DNA of 64,000 bases from Mycolicibacterium neoaurum ATCC 25795 (lineage in GTDB: Bacteria; Actinomycetota; Actinomycetes; Mycobacteriales; Mycobacteriaceae): NCBI RefSeq assembly GCF_000691525.1, contig NZ_JMDW01000007.1, positions 1 through 64,000 on the forward strand. Reading direction: 5' to 3'. The notes under the pieces were generated by a model. It searched no databases. It was not told the origin of the DNA and saw only the letters and a program-made list of their open reading frames with translations. The stretch's first letter is position 1; the number at the start of each line of letters is the position of its first letter. The position numbers were made by a program, and so were the translations under genes. Of this stretch, positions 55,511-64,000 are shown piece by piece.

Positions 55511-56752
55511 ATGGCGGTGATCCTGGCGTACACGGCGCCGGCGCTGGGGCACCTCTATCCGTTCTGCGCGCTACTCACCGAACTCGCCGGTCGCGGTCAC
55601 CGCATCCACGTGCGCACGCTCGCCGACGGCACCCGGTTGTGCCGCAGGCTAGGATTTGCCGTCGAACCCGTGGACCCCACGATCGAATCGGTCGAACACG
55701 ACCGCGACGAGGCCGATATCTCAGTGCTGCGGGCGGCCACCGACACCGTGCGGGTGCTCACCCGGCGCGCCGCCCTGGAAGTCGCCGATATCCGGCGGGC
55801 GGTCGAGGTGGTGCGTCCCGATCTGGTCATCGTGGATTCCAACTCCTGGGGTGCGATCTCCTATCTGGAGGCCGAGGATGTTCCCTGGCTCGTCCTGTCG
55901 CCCTTCACCCCCTATCTGCGGGCTCCCGGTCTGCCGCCGTTCGGCGCGGGAGCCCGGCCGTGGCGGGGGCCATGGGGCCGCATCCGTGACCACGGCATCG
56001 GCACGGTGACCCGCCGGGTCTTCGACCGACCTTTTGCCGAAGGAATCGCCCCGGTCCGCACCGACCTCGGACTGCCCGCCGTACAGACCGCCGACGAGCT
56101 GCTGCGGCGCGCCCCGGCGGTCCTGGTGGCCACCGGCAAACCCTTCGAGTACCGGCAGACCGATTGGGGGCCGAACGTGCACATGATCGGCCCCGCGGCG
56201 TTCGACCCGGTGGGTGATCAGGAGCCGGCCTGGTTGGCCGATATCGACCGCCCGATCGTCCTGGTGACCACATCTTCGGTCCCACAGGCCGACGCCCGGC
56301 TGGTGGGGTCGGCGATCGAGGCATTAGAAGGCTTAGGCCTGCACCTGGTGGCGACCTCGCCGGCCGGTCCCGTGACCATCCCGGGCAGGCCCGGTGTCAC
56401 GCTGGCCAGTTTCGTCCCGCATTCGCTGCTGCTGGAGCACGCCGTCTGCGTGGTCACCCACGGCGGCATGGGAATCACACAAAAGGCACTCAGCCGCGGG
56501 ATACCGGTATGCGTGGTGCCGTTCGGGCGCGATCAGTTCGAGGTCGCCCGCCGCGTCGAGGTCGCCGGCTGCGGAACCCGGTTGCCTGCGCGTCGGCTTA
56601 CCCCAGCCAGATTGCGCACCGCCATCCTCGACGCGATGTCGATGTCCGGCGGTGCGGCCACCGTCGCCCGCGGATTCACCGATACCGGGGGAGTGCCCCA
56701 TGGCGCGGACATCGTGGAGGCCCACCTACACCGCGGCGGCGCCGCGGTGTAG
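55511..56752 (+). CDS. GT1-type glycosyltransferase (UGT/MurG-like fold)
   Basis: A 413-residue GT-B glycosyltransferase with N-terminal LAYTAPALGHLYPF acceptor domain and the C-terminal sugar-nucleotide donor motif VTHGGMGITQKALSRGIP. It resembles macrolide/flavonoid-type glycosyltransferases that modify small lipophilic acceptors. GGAAGGAG precedes the ATG. It converges on ilvD with an 8-base gap. Confidence 0.88.
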   Translation: MAVILAYTAPALGHLYPFCALLTELAGRGHRIHVRTLADGTRLCRRLGFAVEPVDPTIESVEHDRDEADISVLRAATDTVRVLTRRAALEVADIRRAVEVVRPDLVIVDSNSWGAISYLEAEDVPWLVLSPFTPYLRAPGLPPFGAGARPWRGPWGRIRDHGIGTVTRRVFDRPFAEGIAPVRTDLGLPAVQTADELLRRAPAVLVATGKPFEYRQTDWGPNVHMIGPAAFDPVGDQEPAWLADIDRPIVLVTTSSVPQADARLVGSAIEALEGLGLHLVATSPAGPVTIPGRPGVTLASFVPHSLLLEHAVCVVTHGGMGITQKALSRGIPVCVVPFGRDQFEVARRVEVAGCGTRLPARRLTPARLRTAILDAMSMSGGAATVARGFTDTGGVPHGADIVEAHLHRGGAAV

Positions 56753-56760
56753 GTGATCCG

Positions 56761-58476
56761 TCAGTTGCAGACCGCGCCAACGGCCGCGGACTGCACCAAC
56801 TTGGTGTACTTGGCCAGCACGCCGGTGGTGTACCGCGGTGGCAACGGCTCGAAACCAGCCTTGCGGGAGGTCAATTCGGCCTCGTCGACCAACAGGTCGA
56901 GGGTGCCGTTGGCGACATCGAGACGGATCCGGTCACCATCGCGGACGAACGCGATCGGGCCGCCGTCGACGGCTTCCGGCGCGATGTGCCCGACGCACAA
57001 CCCGGTGGTGCCACCGGAGAACCGGCCGTCGGTCATCAACAGGACGTCCTTGCCGAGGCCCGCACCCTTGATCGCGCCGGTGATGGCCAGCATCTCGCGC
57101 ATACCCGGTCCACCCTTGGGGCCCTCGTAACGGATGACGACCACGTCACCGTGGGTGATGGTGCCGTCTTCGAGGGCATCCAGTGCGGCCCGCTCGCGCT
57201 CGAAAACCCGTGCCGTGCCTTCGAATACATCCGAGTCGAAGCCGGCGGACTTGACGACCGCGCCCTCGGGTGCCAGCGAGCCGTGCAGGATGGTGATGCC
57301 GCCGGTGGGGTGAATCGGGTTGTTCATGGCGCGCAGCACCTTGCCGTCGGGATCCGGCGGCTCGATATGGGCCAGGTTCTCGGCCATCGTCTGACCCGTC
57401 ACGGTCAGGCAATCACCGTGCAGCAGGCCGGCATCCAGCAACGCCTTCATGACCACCGGCACACCGCCGATCTCGTCCACATGTTTCATCACGTGCCTGC
57501 CGAACGGCTTCACATCGGCCAGGTGGGGCACCCGGTTACCGACACGGGTGAAGTCCGCCAGCGTCAGTTCGACCTCGGCCTCGCGGGCGATGGCCAGCAG
57601 GTGCAGCACCGCGTTGGTGGAACCGCCGAAGGCCATGACCACCGCGATCGCGTTCTCGAACGCCTCCTTGGTCAGGATGTCGCGGGCGGTGATACCGCGG
57701 CGCAGCAACTCGACGACGGCCTCGCCGGACCGGGCCGCGTACTCGTCGCGACGCGAGTCGATGGCCACCGGGGATGCGCTGCCGGGCAACGAGAGTCCCA
57801 GTGCCTCGGCCGCCGAAGCCATCGTGTTGGCGGTGTACATGCCACCGCAGGCGCCCTCACCGGGACAGATCGCGCGCTCGATGATGTCGACGTCCTCGCG
57901 GGACATCAGGCCACGGGCACACGCACCGACGGCCTCGAAGGCGTCGATGATGGTGACCTCTTTCTCGGTGCCGTCGGTCAGCTTCGCCGTTCCGGGCATG
58001 ATCGAGCCGTTGTAGAGGAACACCGATGCCAGATCGAGGCGGGCCGCCGCCATGAGCATGCCGGGGATCGACTTGTCGCAGCCGGCGAGCAGCACCGATC
58101 CGTCGAGGCGTTCGGCCTGCATGACGGTCTCGACGCTGTCGGCGATCACCTCGCGGGACACCAGGCTGAAGTGCATGCCCTCATGGCCCATGGAGATGCC
58201 GTCGGAGACCGAGATGGTGCCGAACTCCAGCGGATAGCCCCCGCCGGCGTGCACGCCACTCTTGACCGCTTGCGCGAGCCGCTGCAGCGACATGTTGCAC
58301 GGGGTGATCTCGTTCCAGGATGAGCCGACGCCGATCTGGGGCTTTACCCAGTCGTCGTCACCCATACCGACGGCGCGCAGCATCCCGCGGGCGGCGGTCT
58401 TCTCCAATCCGTCGGTGACGTCGCGGCTGCGGGGTTTGATATCGACCCCGGGACGGGCCTGCGGTGCTGAGGGCAT
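56761..58476 (-). CDS. ilvD: dihydroxy-acid dehydratase
   Basis: A 571-residue iron-sulfur enzyme of branched-chain amino acid synthesis, converting dihydroxy acids to 2-oxo acids for valine and isoleucine. Cluster cysteines are visible in TPCNMSL (Cys60), [10 protein letters not shown] and [11 protein letters not shown]. The length matches Rv0189c. I start at ATG 58476: a -10-like CATACT ends 7 bases upstream, so the mRNA is probably leaderless. The open frame continues far upstream over the divergent operon but is not coding there. Confidence 0.97.
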   Translation of the reverse strand: MPSAPQARPGVDIKPRSRDVTDGLEKTAARGMLRAVGMGDDDWVKPQIGVGSSWNEITPCNMSLQRLAQAVKSGVHAGGGYPLEFGTISVSDGISMGHEGMHFSLVSREVIADSVETVMQAERLDGSVLLAGCDKSIPGMLMAAARLDLASVFLYNGSIMPGTAKLTDGTEKEVTIIDAFEAVGACARGLMSREDVDIIERAICPGEGACGGMYTANTMASAAEALGLSLPGSASPVAIDSRRDEYAARSGEAVVELLRRGITARDILTKEAFENAIAVVMAFGGSTNAVLHLLAIAREAEVELTLADFTRVGNRVPHLADVKPFGRHVMKHVDEIGGVPVVMKALLDAGLLHGDCLTVTGQTMAENLAHIEPPDPDGKVLRAMNNPIHPTGGITILHGSLAPEGAVVKSAGFDSDVFEGTARVFERERAALDALEDGTITHGDVVVIRYEGPKGGPGMREMLAITGAIKGAGLGKDVLLMTDGRFSGGTTGLCVGHIAPEAVDGGPIAFVRDGDRIRLDVANGTLDLLVDEAELTSRKAGFEPLPPRYTTGVLAKYTKLVQSAAVGAVCN

Positions 58477-58483
58477 GCAGGTA

Positions 58484-58489
58484 AGTATG
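58484..58489 (-). promoter_or_regulatory. ilvD -10 element, probable leaderless transcript
   Basis: CATACT on the minus strand (AGTATG on plus) lies so that the expected start point falls at, or one base before, the ilvD ATG 58476. Leaderless mRNAs are common in mycobacteria. The start point is inferred from spacing. Confidence 0.5.
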
Positions 58490-58523
58490 CATTCGGCCCA
58501 CGGGCATCCCAAACCCCCGCTGA

Positions 58524-58548
58524 TACCCCTCTGGGGTACCGGTAACCT
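58524..58548 (+). promoter_or_regulatory. RicR/CsoR-type operator and leaderless promoter of DUF305-ricR
   Basis: TACCCCTCTGGGGTA at 58524-58538 is a perfect 15-base palindrome around a central C, with the C4/G4 arms typical of copper-responsive CsoR-family operators. A -10-like TAACCT at 58543-58548 follows, placing the start point at about 58555, exactly the ATG. Repressor bound here would block RNA polymerase, and RicR is encoded in the same operon, so autoregulation by Cu(I) is the simplest reading. Confidence 0.75.
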
Positions 58549-58554
58549 GGCTGC

Positions 58555-59142
58555 ATGAGACGGGTGCTGGTGCTGGTGGCGGCGATGCTGGCCATCCTTG
58601 TGCCGGCGTGTGGCAGACAGGCCGGTGCACCTGAGGCGCCGAGCGCCTCCACCGCCTCGGCGACATCCCCCGCGCCGGGCACTCCGGGCGTCAATGCCAT
58701 CGATCGCGCCTTTGCCGATGCCCTGCTCGCGCAGCGTCCGCGTATCGACCAGATGATCGCGTTGGTGCGCACCAACTCCGACGACCCACGCATGCAGGCG
58801 CTCGCCGACGTGCTCGCCGTCAGCGAGAAACAGCAGACCGACACCGTGAACGCATTGCTGGTGCAGTGGACCGATGGCCAGCAGGGCGGCCAGGGCCCGG
58901 TCCCGCAGGGGCCCAACCTGTTCGACGAGGGCGCCATGCAGCGGCTCGCGGCGCTGCGCGGCCCGGAGTTCGACAGATTGTGGTTGCAGGCCATGCTCAA
59001 CCACCACCAGGCCGTCCTGACCATGGCCGCCACCGAGATCCAGGAGGGTCAGGACGCCAACGCCAAGACGCTGGCGCAGGGCATCATCAGCACGCGCCAA
59101 GAGGAGGCCGGTCACATGCAGCAACTGTTGGGAGGCGGATAG
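58555..59142 (+). CDS. DUF305-family exported protein in the ricR operon
   Basis: A 195-residue protein with a lipoprotein-like signal (Cys19, VPAC) and a four-helix DUF305/ferritin-like domain containing [14 protein letters not shown], a His-rich metal-binding motif. DUF305 proteins are often linked to copper. It is first in an operon with the copper-sensing repressor and sits behind a RicR-like operator, suggesting an envelope copper-binding role. Confidence 0.86.
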   Translation: MRRVLVLVAAMLAILVPACGRQAGAPEAPSASTASATSPAPGTPGVNAIDRAFADALLAQRPRIDQMIALVRTNSDDPRMQALADVLAVSEKQQTDTVNALLVQWTDGQQGGQGPVPQGPNLFDEGAMQRLAALRGPEFDRLWLQAMLNHHQAVLTMAATEIQEGQDANAKTLAQGIISTRQEEAGHMQQLLGGG

Positions 59143-59145
59143 TCG

Positions 59146-59439
59146 ATGACCGATGCAGAACACGGCTATTCGCCGCAGAAGGAGAACTACGCCAAGCGGT
59201 TGCGGCGCATCGAGGGGCAGGTGCGCGGTATCGCCAAGATGATCGATGACGACAAGTACTGCATCGACATCCTCACCCAGATCAGTGCGGTCAACAGCGC
59301 GCTGCAGTCGGTCGCTCTGGGATTGCTCGATGAGCACCTCGGCCACTGCGTCACCCACGCGGTTGCCGCGGGTGGTGAGGAGGCTGAGGTCAAGCTCGCC
59401 GAGGCGTCGGCGGCCATCGCCCGCTTGGTCCGCTCCTAG
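59146..59439 (+). CDS. ricR: copper-sensing repressor RicR (CsoR family)
   Basis: A 97-residue CsoR-family repressor with the copper ligands Cys, His and Cys spaced 25 and 4 residues apart (YCID..., then EHLGHC), as in CsoR Cys36-His61-Cys65. Cu(I) binding releases it from DNA. The position next to ilvD matches Rv0190 (RicR). It is 3 bases after the DUF305 gene and shares its promoter. Confidence 0.93.
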   Translation: MTDAEHGYSPQKENYAKRLRRIEGQVRGIAKMIDDDKYCIDILTQISAVNSALQSVALGLLDEHLGHCVTHAVAAGGEEAEVKLAEASAAIARLVRS

Positions 59440-59445
59440 CCGCCG

Positions 59446-59757
59446 TCAGCCCTGTTCGGCGTTCTCGATCGCGGACTCCAGGCGCGCGAGCTTGCCGTCG
59501 AGTTCGCCCTCGTGGCCCGGTCGGATATCGGCCTTGAGCACCAGTGAGATCCGGGTGCCGAATGGTGCCACCGCGTCGGTCGCACGTTTGACGACGTCGA
59601 AGACCTCGTCCCAGGAACCTTCGATCTCGGTGAACATGCTGGAGGTCCGGTTGGGCAGCCCCGACGCGCGCACCACCCGCACCGCGGCGGCGACGGCCTC
59701 GCTGACCGAGCCGTCGGAGCGGCCGGTGCCCGACGGGCTGATGCTGAAGGCGATCAT
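59446..59757 (-). CDS. thiamine-binding/MTH1187-family protein
   Basis: A 103-residue protein of the MTH1187/YkoF-like family (DUF77), with the short ferredoxin-like fold and FTEIEGSWDEVFDVVKRA. Some members bind thiamine. It converges on ricR with a 6-base gap and is divergent from an MFS gene. Confidence 0.83.
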   Translation of the reverse strand: MIAFSISPSGTGRSDGSVSEAVAAAVRVVRASGLPNRTSSMFTEIEGSWDEVFDVVKRATDAVAPFGTRISLVLKADIRPGHEGELDGKLARLESAIENAEQG

Positions 59758-59781
59758 CGCGCGTCCTCTCGGTTCGGGGCG

Positions 59782-59800
59782 GCCACGGCATTACCGTGGC
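59782..59800. promoter_or_regulatory. palindrome before the MFS gene
   Basis: GCCACGG 59782-59788 and CCGTGGC 59794-59800 form a perfect 7-base inverted repeat around CATTA, ending 8 bases before the MFS start codon. It could be an operator shared with the divergent thiamine-binding-like gene, or a hairpin covering the ribosome binding site. Confidence 0.4.
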
Positions 59801-59808
59801 TTTCCAGC

Positions 59809-61056
59809 ATGACCGTGAAACCGTACGCGCAACTGACGGTGCTCGCGGCCGCCGCGTTCGTCTACGTCACCGCCGAGATCCTGCCCGTCGGGGCGCTGCC
59901 CGCCATCGCGGCCGACCTCGACATCGCCCCGGCGACGGTGGGGACCCTGCTGGCCGGCTATGCGTTGATCGCCGCCGTGGCCACCCTGCCGTTGGTGCGC
60001 TGGACGGCGCGCTGGCCGCGGCGCCGGGCACTGTTGTTGACCCTGGTGTGTCTGACGGTCTCACAAGCACTTTCGGTGCTCGCGCCGAATTTCGCGGTGC
60101 TCTCGGTGGCGCGGGTGCTGTGCGCGCTCACCCACGGTCTGATGTGGTCGGTGCTGGCCCCGATCGCCGTCCGATTGGTGCCTCCCGGGCACGGCGGACG
60201 GGCGACCACGGCGGTGTACGCCGGCACCGCCCTGGCCCTGGTGGCGGGCAACCCGATGACGGCGCTGCTATCTCAGGCGTGGGGGTGGCGGACCGCGGCC
60301 GCTGTGGTCATGGTGGCGGCCGCAGCGGTCACCCTGGCCGCGCGACTGCTGTTGCCGGTGCTGCCTGCCACCACGACGGGCCCGACCGGTCGGGTGAGCC
60401 GCCGCCGGTGGCACCGCAACCGCGCGCTGGCCACCCTGTGCGGACTCACGCTGGTCGGTGTCAGCGCGCACTTCATGTCCTACACCTACATCGCCGTGGT
60501 CGTCGGCGAGGTCACGGGCACCGCCACCGCTCCGGTGCTCGCGGGATTCGGGGTGGCCGGACTGGCCGCCATGGCGGTGTTCGCCCGCCCGCTGGACCGG
60601 TGGCCGCGACCGGTCCTGATGACCGCGCTGGCAGGACTGGTCGCCGCGTTCGCGGGGCTGGCGTTCGTGGCCGGTGGCGACCCGCGGCCGGTCCTCGGCG
60701 TCGTCGGGATGCTGGCGTGGGGCGCCATGTCGACGGCGCTGCCGCCGATGCTGCAGTCCGCTGCGATCACCAGCGCACCCGAGGACCCCGACGGTGCGTC
60801 CGGGCTCTATGTGGCGATGTTCCAGGCGGGCATCGTCACCGGCGCCCTGGCCGGTGGCGCCCTGTTCGGGGCGGGTGGCGCGTTCGCCGTGCTCAGCGCG
60901 TCGGCGGCCTTGACCGCGGTGGTATTGATCGCCGTTGCCGCACTGCCGTGGTTGCTCGCCCCTGTAACGGCAGGGCTCACACCGGCGATAAACGTCCCAG
61001 GTCAGTGGTGCAGGTCGGACGGTGATGAGGGGTCCGTCCGGCCTCGCCAGGGTTAG
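59809..61056 (+). CDS. MFS transporter, DHA1/AraJ type (Rv0191-like)
   Basis: A 415-residue major-facilitator protein with about 12 membrane helices, the motif-A-like RWTARWPRRRALLL loop between helices 2 and 3 and VARVLCALTHGLMWSVLAP in helix 4-5. It resembles arabinose/chloramphenicol-type DHA1 exporters. I recall Rv0191 next to ricR. A long overlapping frame in another register (59796-61025) is not the gene. The substrate is unknown. Confidence 0.88.
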   Translation: MTVKPYAQLTVLAAAAFVYVTAEILPVGALPAIAADLDIAPATVGTLLAGYALIAAVATLPLVRWTARWPRRRALLLTLVCLTVSQALSVLAPNFAVLSVARVLCALTHGLMWSVLAPIAVRLVPPGHGGRATTAVYAGTALALVAGNPMTALLSQAWGWRTAAAVVMVAAAAVTLAARLLLPVLPATTTGPTGRVSRRRWHRNRALATLCGLTLVGVSAHFMSYTYIAVVVGEVTGTATAPVLAGFGVAGLAAMAVFARPLDRWPRPVLMTALAGLVAAFAGLAFVAGGDPRPVLGVVGMLAWGAMSTALPPMLQSAAITSAPEDPDGASGLYVAMFQAGIVTGALAGGALFGAGGAFAVLSASAALTAVVLIAVAALPWLLAPVTAGLTPAINVPGQWCRSDGDEGSVRPRQG

Positions 61057-61110
61057 CCGGTAGACGTGCTGTGCCAGACTGGTCTGCAGATATGCCAGTG
61101 GAGGTGACAT

Positions 61111-62103
61111 ATGTCGCAGCGGACGAGAAGGAAACTCGCCAGCGCGATCTTGGCGGCCGCAACGGTCGTCGCAGCAGGTATCGGTAGCCCGTCGGCTCTG
61201 GCGGAGCCCGTTCCGCCCGCGCCGGCACCCGCGCCGGCCCCGCCCGCATTCCCCAACCCGTTCGCGCCGCCGGCTCCGCCCGCGACGCCCACCGCAGCCG
61301 ATCCGTTCGCACCGGTCGGTGGGCCCGGCGCGCAGCCGTTGCCCATCCCGCCGGGAACCCCGCCGGGACAGAACCCGAATCCGTTCCGCGGTCTGCCGCC
61401 GTTCGTGCCGCCATCGTTCAACCCTGTCAACGGGTCGATCGCCGGCGCGGCGAAGCCGATCTACATCAACTTCCAGCGGCCCATCGCCAACCGGCAGATG
61501 GCCCAGGACGCGGTGCACATCACCTCGAACCCCCCGGTGCCCGGCCAGTTCTACTGGGTCACCGATACCCAGCTGCGGTGGCGTCCCCAGGACTTCTGGC
61601 CCACCGGCACCGTGGTCAACATCGACGCCGCGGGCACCAAGTCCAGCTTCACCGTGCCCGAGCAACTGGTGGCCACGGTCGACGATGCCACCAAGACGAT
61701 GACGGTGGTGCGCAACGGCGAGGTGGAGAAGGAGTTCCCGGTCTCGCTGGGCAAGTCCGGCCACGAGACCAAGAACGGCACCTACTACGTGCTGGAGAAG
61801 TTCGCCGATATCGTGATGGATTCCTCCACCTATGGGGTTCCGGTGGATTCCGCGGAGGGCTACAAGACCCACGTCAAGGATGCCGTGCGCATCGACAACA
61901 GCGGCATCTTCGTGCACGGCGCGCCGTGGTCGGTGGCCGACCAGGGCAATACGAATGTCAGCCACGGCTGCATCAACCTCGCCCCCGCCGACGCCAAGTG
62001 GTTCTACGACAACTTCGGCTCCGGTGACGCCGTCGTCATCAAGAACACCGACGGCGGTCTGTACAACCAGCCCGACGGGGCCTCGGACTGGCAGATGTTC
62101 TGA
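61111..62103 (+). CDS. L,D-transpeptidase (Rv0192/LdtMt4-like)
   Basis: A 330-residue exported enzyme that makes 3-3 cross-links in peptidoglycan. It has a signal peptide (cleavage after ALA near residue 29), a Pro/Ala linker of about 80 residues, an Ig-like domain and a YkuD catalytic domain with [21 protein letters not shown], including the catalytic Cys. GGAGGTGAC precedes the ATG. I recall Rv0192 (LdtMt4) in this position. Confidence 0.92.
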   Translation: MSQRTRRKLASAILAAATVVAAGIGSPSALAEPVPPAPAPAPAPPAFPNPFAPPAPPATPTAADPFAPVGGPGAQPLPIPPGTPPGQNPNPFRGLPPFVPPSFNPVNGSIAGAAKPIYINFQRPIANRQMAQDAVHITSNPPVPGQFYWVTDTQLRWRPQDFWPTGTVVNIDAAGTKSSFTVPEQLVATVDDATKTMTVVRNGEVEKEFPVSLGKSGHETKNGTYYVLEKFADIVMDSSTYGVPVDSAEGYKTHVKDAVRIDNSGIFVHGAPWSVADQGNTNVSHGCINLAPADAKWFYDNFGSGDAVVIKNTDGGLYNQPDGASDWQMF

Positions 62104-62117
62104 CGATCCTGTTCACA

Positions 62118-62156
62118 CAGAACGGCCCACTTTCCCAGGGAAAGTGGGCCGTTCTG
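62118..62156. terminator. strong hairpin after the L,D-transpeptidase gene
   Basis: A perfect 18-base stem: 62118-62135 (CAGAACGGCCCACTTTCC) pairs with 62139-62156 around a 3-base loop, 14 bases after the ldt stop codon. There is no U-tract on either side, so it may act as a terminator of GC-rich type or a transcript-end stabiliser. Confidence 0.75.
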
Positions 62157-62181
62157 CGTCAAGGGGTCGCGGTCACATCGG

Positions 62182-62301
62182 CCGGGTTTCAGTCGCTTCG
62201 GGCAGACGGCCGCGAAGCTGAATCCAGGTAGCTCTGCCGGCAAGATCCCCTACCTGACTGCAGTCCTCGCAGGGACCCAGCCTCCTTCGACTGAAGCCTG
62301 G
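62182..62301 (+). ncRNA. candidate structured RNA element between ldt and zmp1
   Basis: The 120-base element folds as a closed multibranch. CCGGGTTTCAGTCG 62182-62195 pairs at all 14 positions with CGACTGAAGCCTGG 62288-62301 when two G-U wobbles are allowed; the minus strand would have two mismatches there, so the plus strand is the likely RNA. Enclosed hairpins are CTTCG 62196-62200/CGAAG 62213-62217, CAGGTAG 62225-62231/CTACCTG 62250-62256 and GTCC 62263-62266/GGAC 62273-62276. No coding frame uses it and no known RNA family is recognised. Neither promoter nor terminator is clear; it might also be a 3' UTR or a repeated intergenic element. Confidence 0.45.
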
Positions 62302-62323
62302 TAGGTCGCCGAGCCGGCCCCCG

Positions 62324-64000
62324 CTACCAGATGCGGACGCGGCGTTCGGGTTCCAGATACAGCTCGTCATCGGTGCCGACCTCGAACGCCTCGTAGAACG
62401 CGTCGATATTGCGGATGACACCGTTGCAGCGGAACTCCGGCGGCGAGTGCGGATCGGTGGCCAGGCGTCGGATGGCCTCGGCATCACGGGATTTGGTGCG
62501 CCACACCTGGGCCCAGCCGAACAGCACCCGCTGCACGCCGGTCAGGCCGTCGATCACCGGGGCTTCCTTACCGTCGAGGGACAGCTCGTAGGCCAGCAGG
62601 GCGATGGACAGCCCGCCGAGGTCACCGATGTTCTCCCCGACGGTGAAGGCACCGTTGACGTGATGGGAGGAATCCAGTGCCCGCGGGGTGAACTGCTCGT
62701 ACTGGTCGATCAATGCCGTTGTGCGCTGCCCGAATTCGGTGCGATCGGCATCGGTCCACCAGTCGACCAGGTTGCCATCGCCGTCGTACTTGGCGCCCTG
62801 ATCGTCGAACCCGTGCCCGATCTCGTGACCGATCACCGCCCCGATACCGCCATAGTTGGCGGCGTCATCGGCCTCGGCGTCGAAGAACGGCGGCTGCAGG
62901 ATGGCGGCGGGAAAGACGATCTCGTTCATGCCGGGGTTGTAGTAGGCGTTCACCGTCTGCGGGGTCATGAACCACTCGTCACGGTCCACCGGGCCGCCGA
63001 GCTTGGCCAGGTCACGGTCATACTCCAAGGCGTAGCCGCGCCGGTAGTTGCCGTACAGGTCGCCCGCGTCGATCACCAGCTCCGAATAGTCCCGCCATTT
63101 GGCCGGGTAACCGATCTTCGGGGTGAACTTGTCCAGCTTCTCCAGCGCGCGGGTGCGGGTCTCCGGGGTCATCCACGGCAGGCTGGTGATGCTGACCCGG
63201 TACGCCTCGCGCAGATTGGCCACCAGCTCGTCCATCCGGGACTTGGCCTCCGGCGGAAAATGCCGTGCCACGTAGAGCTTGCCGACGGCATCGCCCATCA
63301 GGCTCTCGACCAGGCCGACGCCGCGCTTCCAGCGGTCCCGGATGGCCTCGGTGCCCGACAGCGTGCGACCGTAGAACGCGAAGTTCTCGGCCACCAGGTC
63401 GTCGGTCAGCAGCGAGGCGCGCGCGCTGATCAGCCGCCAGCTCAACCACTGCTTCCACAACTGGAGGTCTTCGCTCGCCCACAGCGCGGCGAACGCCGTG
63501 AGGTAGTCCGGCTGGCGGACCACCACTTCTTCGGGACTCGCGCCCAATGCGCCCACCCAGCCCGCCCAGTCGAATCCCGGTGCTTCGGAGGGCAACTCGG
63601 CGAAGGTGCGCAGGTTGTAGGTCAGGTCGGCATCACGGCGCTTGACGACATCCCAGTGCGCCGCGGCCAGCTTGCTCTCCAGGTCCACGATGCGCCGCGC
63701 GGTGGCGGCATGGTCACCCTCGCCGTGGACGAGGGTGAGCATGCGGGCGATGTGCTCGGGATAGGCGGACAAGATGGCGGCATGGGCGGGGTCGCGGTAG
63801 TACGACTCGTCGGGCAGGCCGAGCCCGGACTGGGAGATGTGCAGCAGATAGCGGGTGGAGTCCTTGGAGTCGGTGTCCACGTACACCCCGGCGCCGCCGC
63901 CGACGCCGGTGCGCTGCAGGGCGCCCACCACCGCTGCCAGTGCGTCCCGGTCGGCCGCGGCGGTGATGGTGTCCAGCTCGGCGCGCAGCGGGGCCACGCC
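62324..64000 (-). CDS. zmp1: zinc metalloprotease Zmp1, N-terminus beyond the window
   Basis: A neprilysin-like M13 metallopeptidase; about 558 residues are visible of roughly 660 expected. The active site HEIGHGFDDQGAKYD is the HExxH motif and ENIGDLGG supplies the third zinc ligand. NAYYNPGMNEIVFPAAIL is the family substrate-binding motif. The gene is cut at the window edge, so the start lies beyond 64000. I recall Rv0198c (zmp1) as the homologue, a protease linked to phagosome biology in M. tuberculosis. Confidence 0.94.
   Translation of the reverse strand, partial: GVAPLRAELDTITAAADRDALAAVVGALQRTGVGGGAGVYVDTDSKDSTRYLLHISQSGLGLPDESYYRDPAHAAILSAYPEHIARMLTLVHGEGDHAATARRIVDLESKLAAAHWDVVKRRDADLTYNLRTFAELPSEAPGFDWAGWVGALGASPEEVVVRQPDYLTAFAALWASEDLQLWKQWLSWRLISARASLLTDDLVAENFAFYGRTLSGTEAIRDRWKRGVGLVESLMGDAVGKLYVARHFPPEAKSRMDELVANLREAYRVSITSLPWMTPETRTRALEKLDKFTPKIGYPAKWRDYSELVIDAGDLYGNYRRGYALEYDRDLAKLGGPVDRDEWFMTPQTVNAYYNPGMNEIVFPAAILQPPFFDAEADDAANYGGIGAVIGHEIGHGFDDQGAKYDGDGNLVDWWTDADRTEFGQRTTALIDQYEQFTPRALDSSHHVNGAFTVGENIGDLGGLSIALLAYELSLDGKEAPVIDGLTGVQRVLFGWAQVWRTKSRDAEAIRRLATDPHSPPEFRCNGVIRNIDAFYEAFEVGTDDELYLEPERRVRIW

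Noticed and set aside
56509..58323. 604-codon plus-strand frame over ilvD
   Set aside because: Antisense to ilvD, whose cluster cysteines and length are certain.
59796..61025. 409-codon plus-strand frame in the MFS gene
   Set aside because: Out of register with the MFS protein; Arg/Gly-rich without membrane helices, while the other frame has a clear 12-helix pattern.
62157..62323. known mycobacterial small RNA (for example 6C or the SRP RNA) in the ldt-zmp1 gap
   Set aside because: The C-rich loops of 6C and the SRP tetraloop core were not found; only a novel fold is reported.

Overview
The window is high-GC chromosomal DNA from an actinobacterium. Gene content and order point to a mycobacterium, probably a rapidly growing Mycolicibacterium: a complete mce1-type operon with its FadR-like regulator, sigG, ilvD, a CsoR/RicR repressor, an L,D-transpeptidase and zmp1 lie in the order I recall for the Rv0162c-Rv0198c stretch of M. 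tuberculosis, with extra genes inserted. Statements about M. tuberculosis order are from memory, not a search. I see no tRNA or rRNA gene, insertion sequence, prophage or CRISPR array. No gene-free stretch exceeds 300 bases; the longest are 25984-26261, 62104-62323, 44143-44320 and 24191-24363.

Layout. 1-7.4 kb: an acyl-CoA dehydrogenase divergent from a TetR regulator, a fused-alpha-subunit transhydrogenase (pntA-pntB), a CorA-type transporter, and small membrane and zinc-ribbon proteins. 7.4-10.4 kb: a TauABC/SsuABC-like ABC importer behind a hairpin leader, then an unannotated 36-residue gene. 10.5-16.1 kb: TetR, SDR, ferredoxin-type reductase, DesA3-like acyl-CoA desaturase and a large FadE, a set for fatty acyl-CoA modification. 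16.2-18.8 kb: an orphan TctC lipoprotein and a phospholipase D-like protein. 18.8-23.5 kb: adhE1-like dehydrogenase, hotdog thioesterase, an inserted dehydrogenase/unknown/metallo-beta-lactamase trio and a TB18.5-like protein.

23.5-39.0 kb is the mce1 lipid-import locus: mce1R diverges from fadD5, then yrbE1A-yrbE1B (permease), mce1A-F (substrate-binding MlaD-domain chain) and four Mce-associated membrane proteins, mostly with overlapping start and stop codons. Imported lipid would be activated by FadD5. A short upstream ORF and a TetR-type palindrome lie between fadD5 and yrbE1A.

39-51 kb: a DUF1275 membrane protein, SDRs, a secreted 798-residue protein with a long acidic tail, an LprO-like protein, a GlsB-type membrane protein, a lipoprotein sugar dehydrogenase with pirin, MarR, an NDMA-type alcohol dehydrogenase, a VOC-fold protein and sigG. 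51-59 kb: monoacylglycerol lipase, a hydrolase-like lipoprotein whose nucleophile motif is missing, a DUF2786/metallohydrolase/O-methyltransferase cassette, a glycosyltransferase and ilvD. 58.5-64 kb: a copper-type DUF305-ricR operon with a perfect operator palindrome and probable leaderless start, a thiamine-binding-like protein, an MFS exporter, an L,D-transpeptidase, a strongly folded intergenic element and zmp1, cut by the window end.

The most unusual non-coding signals are the multibranched fold at 62182-62301, the coupled leader ORF before yrbE1A and the hairpin leader before the ABC importer.
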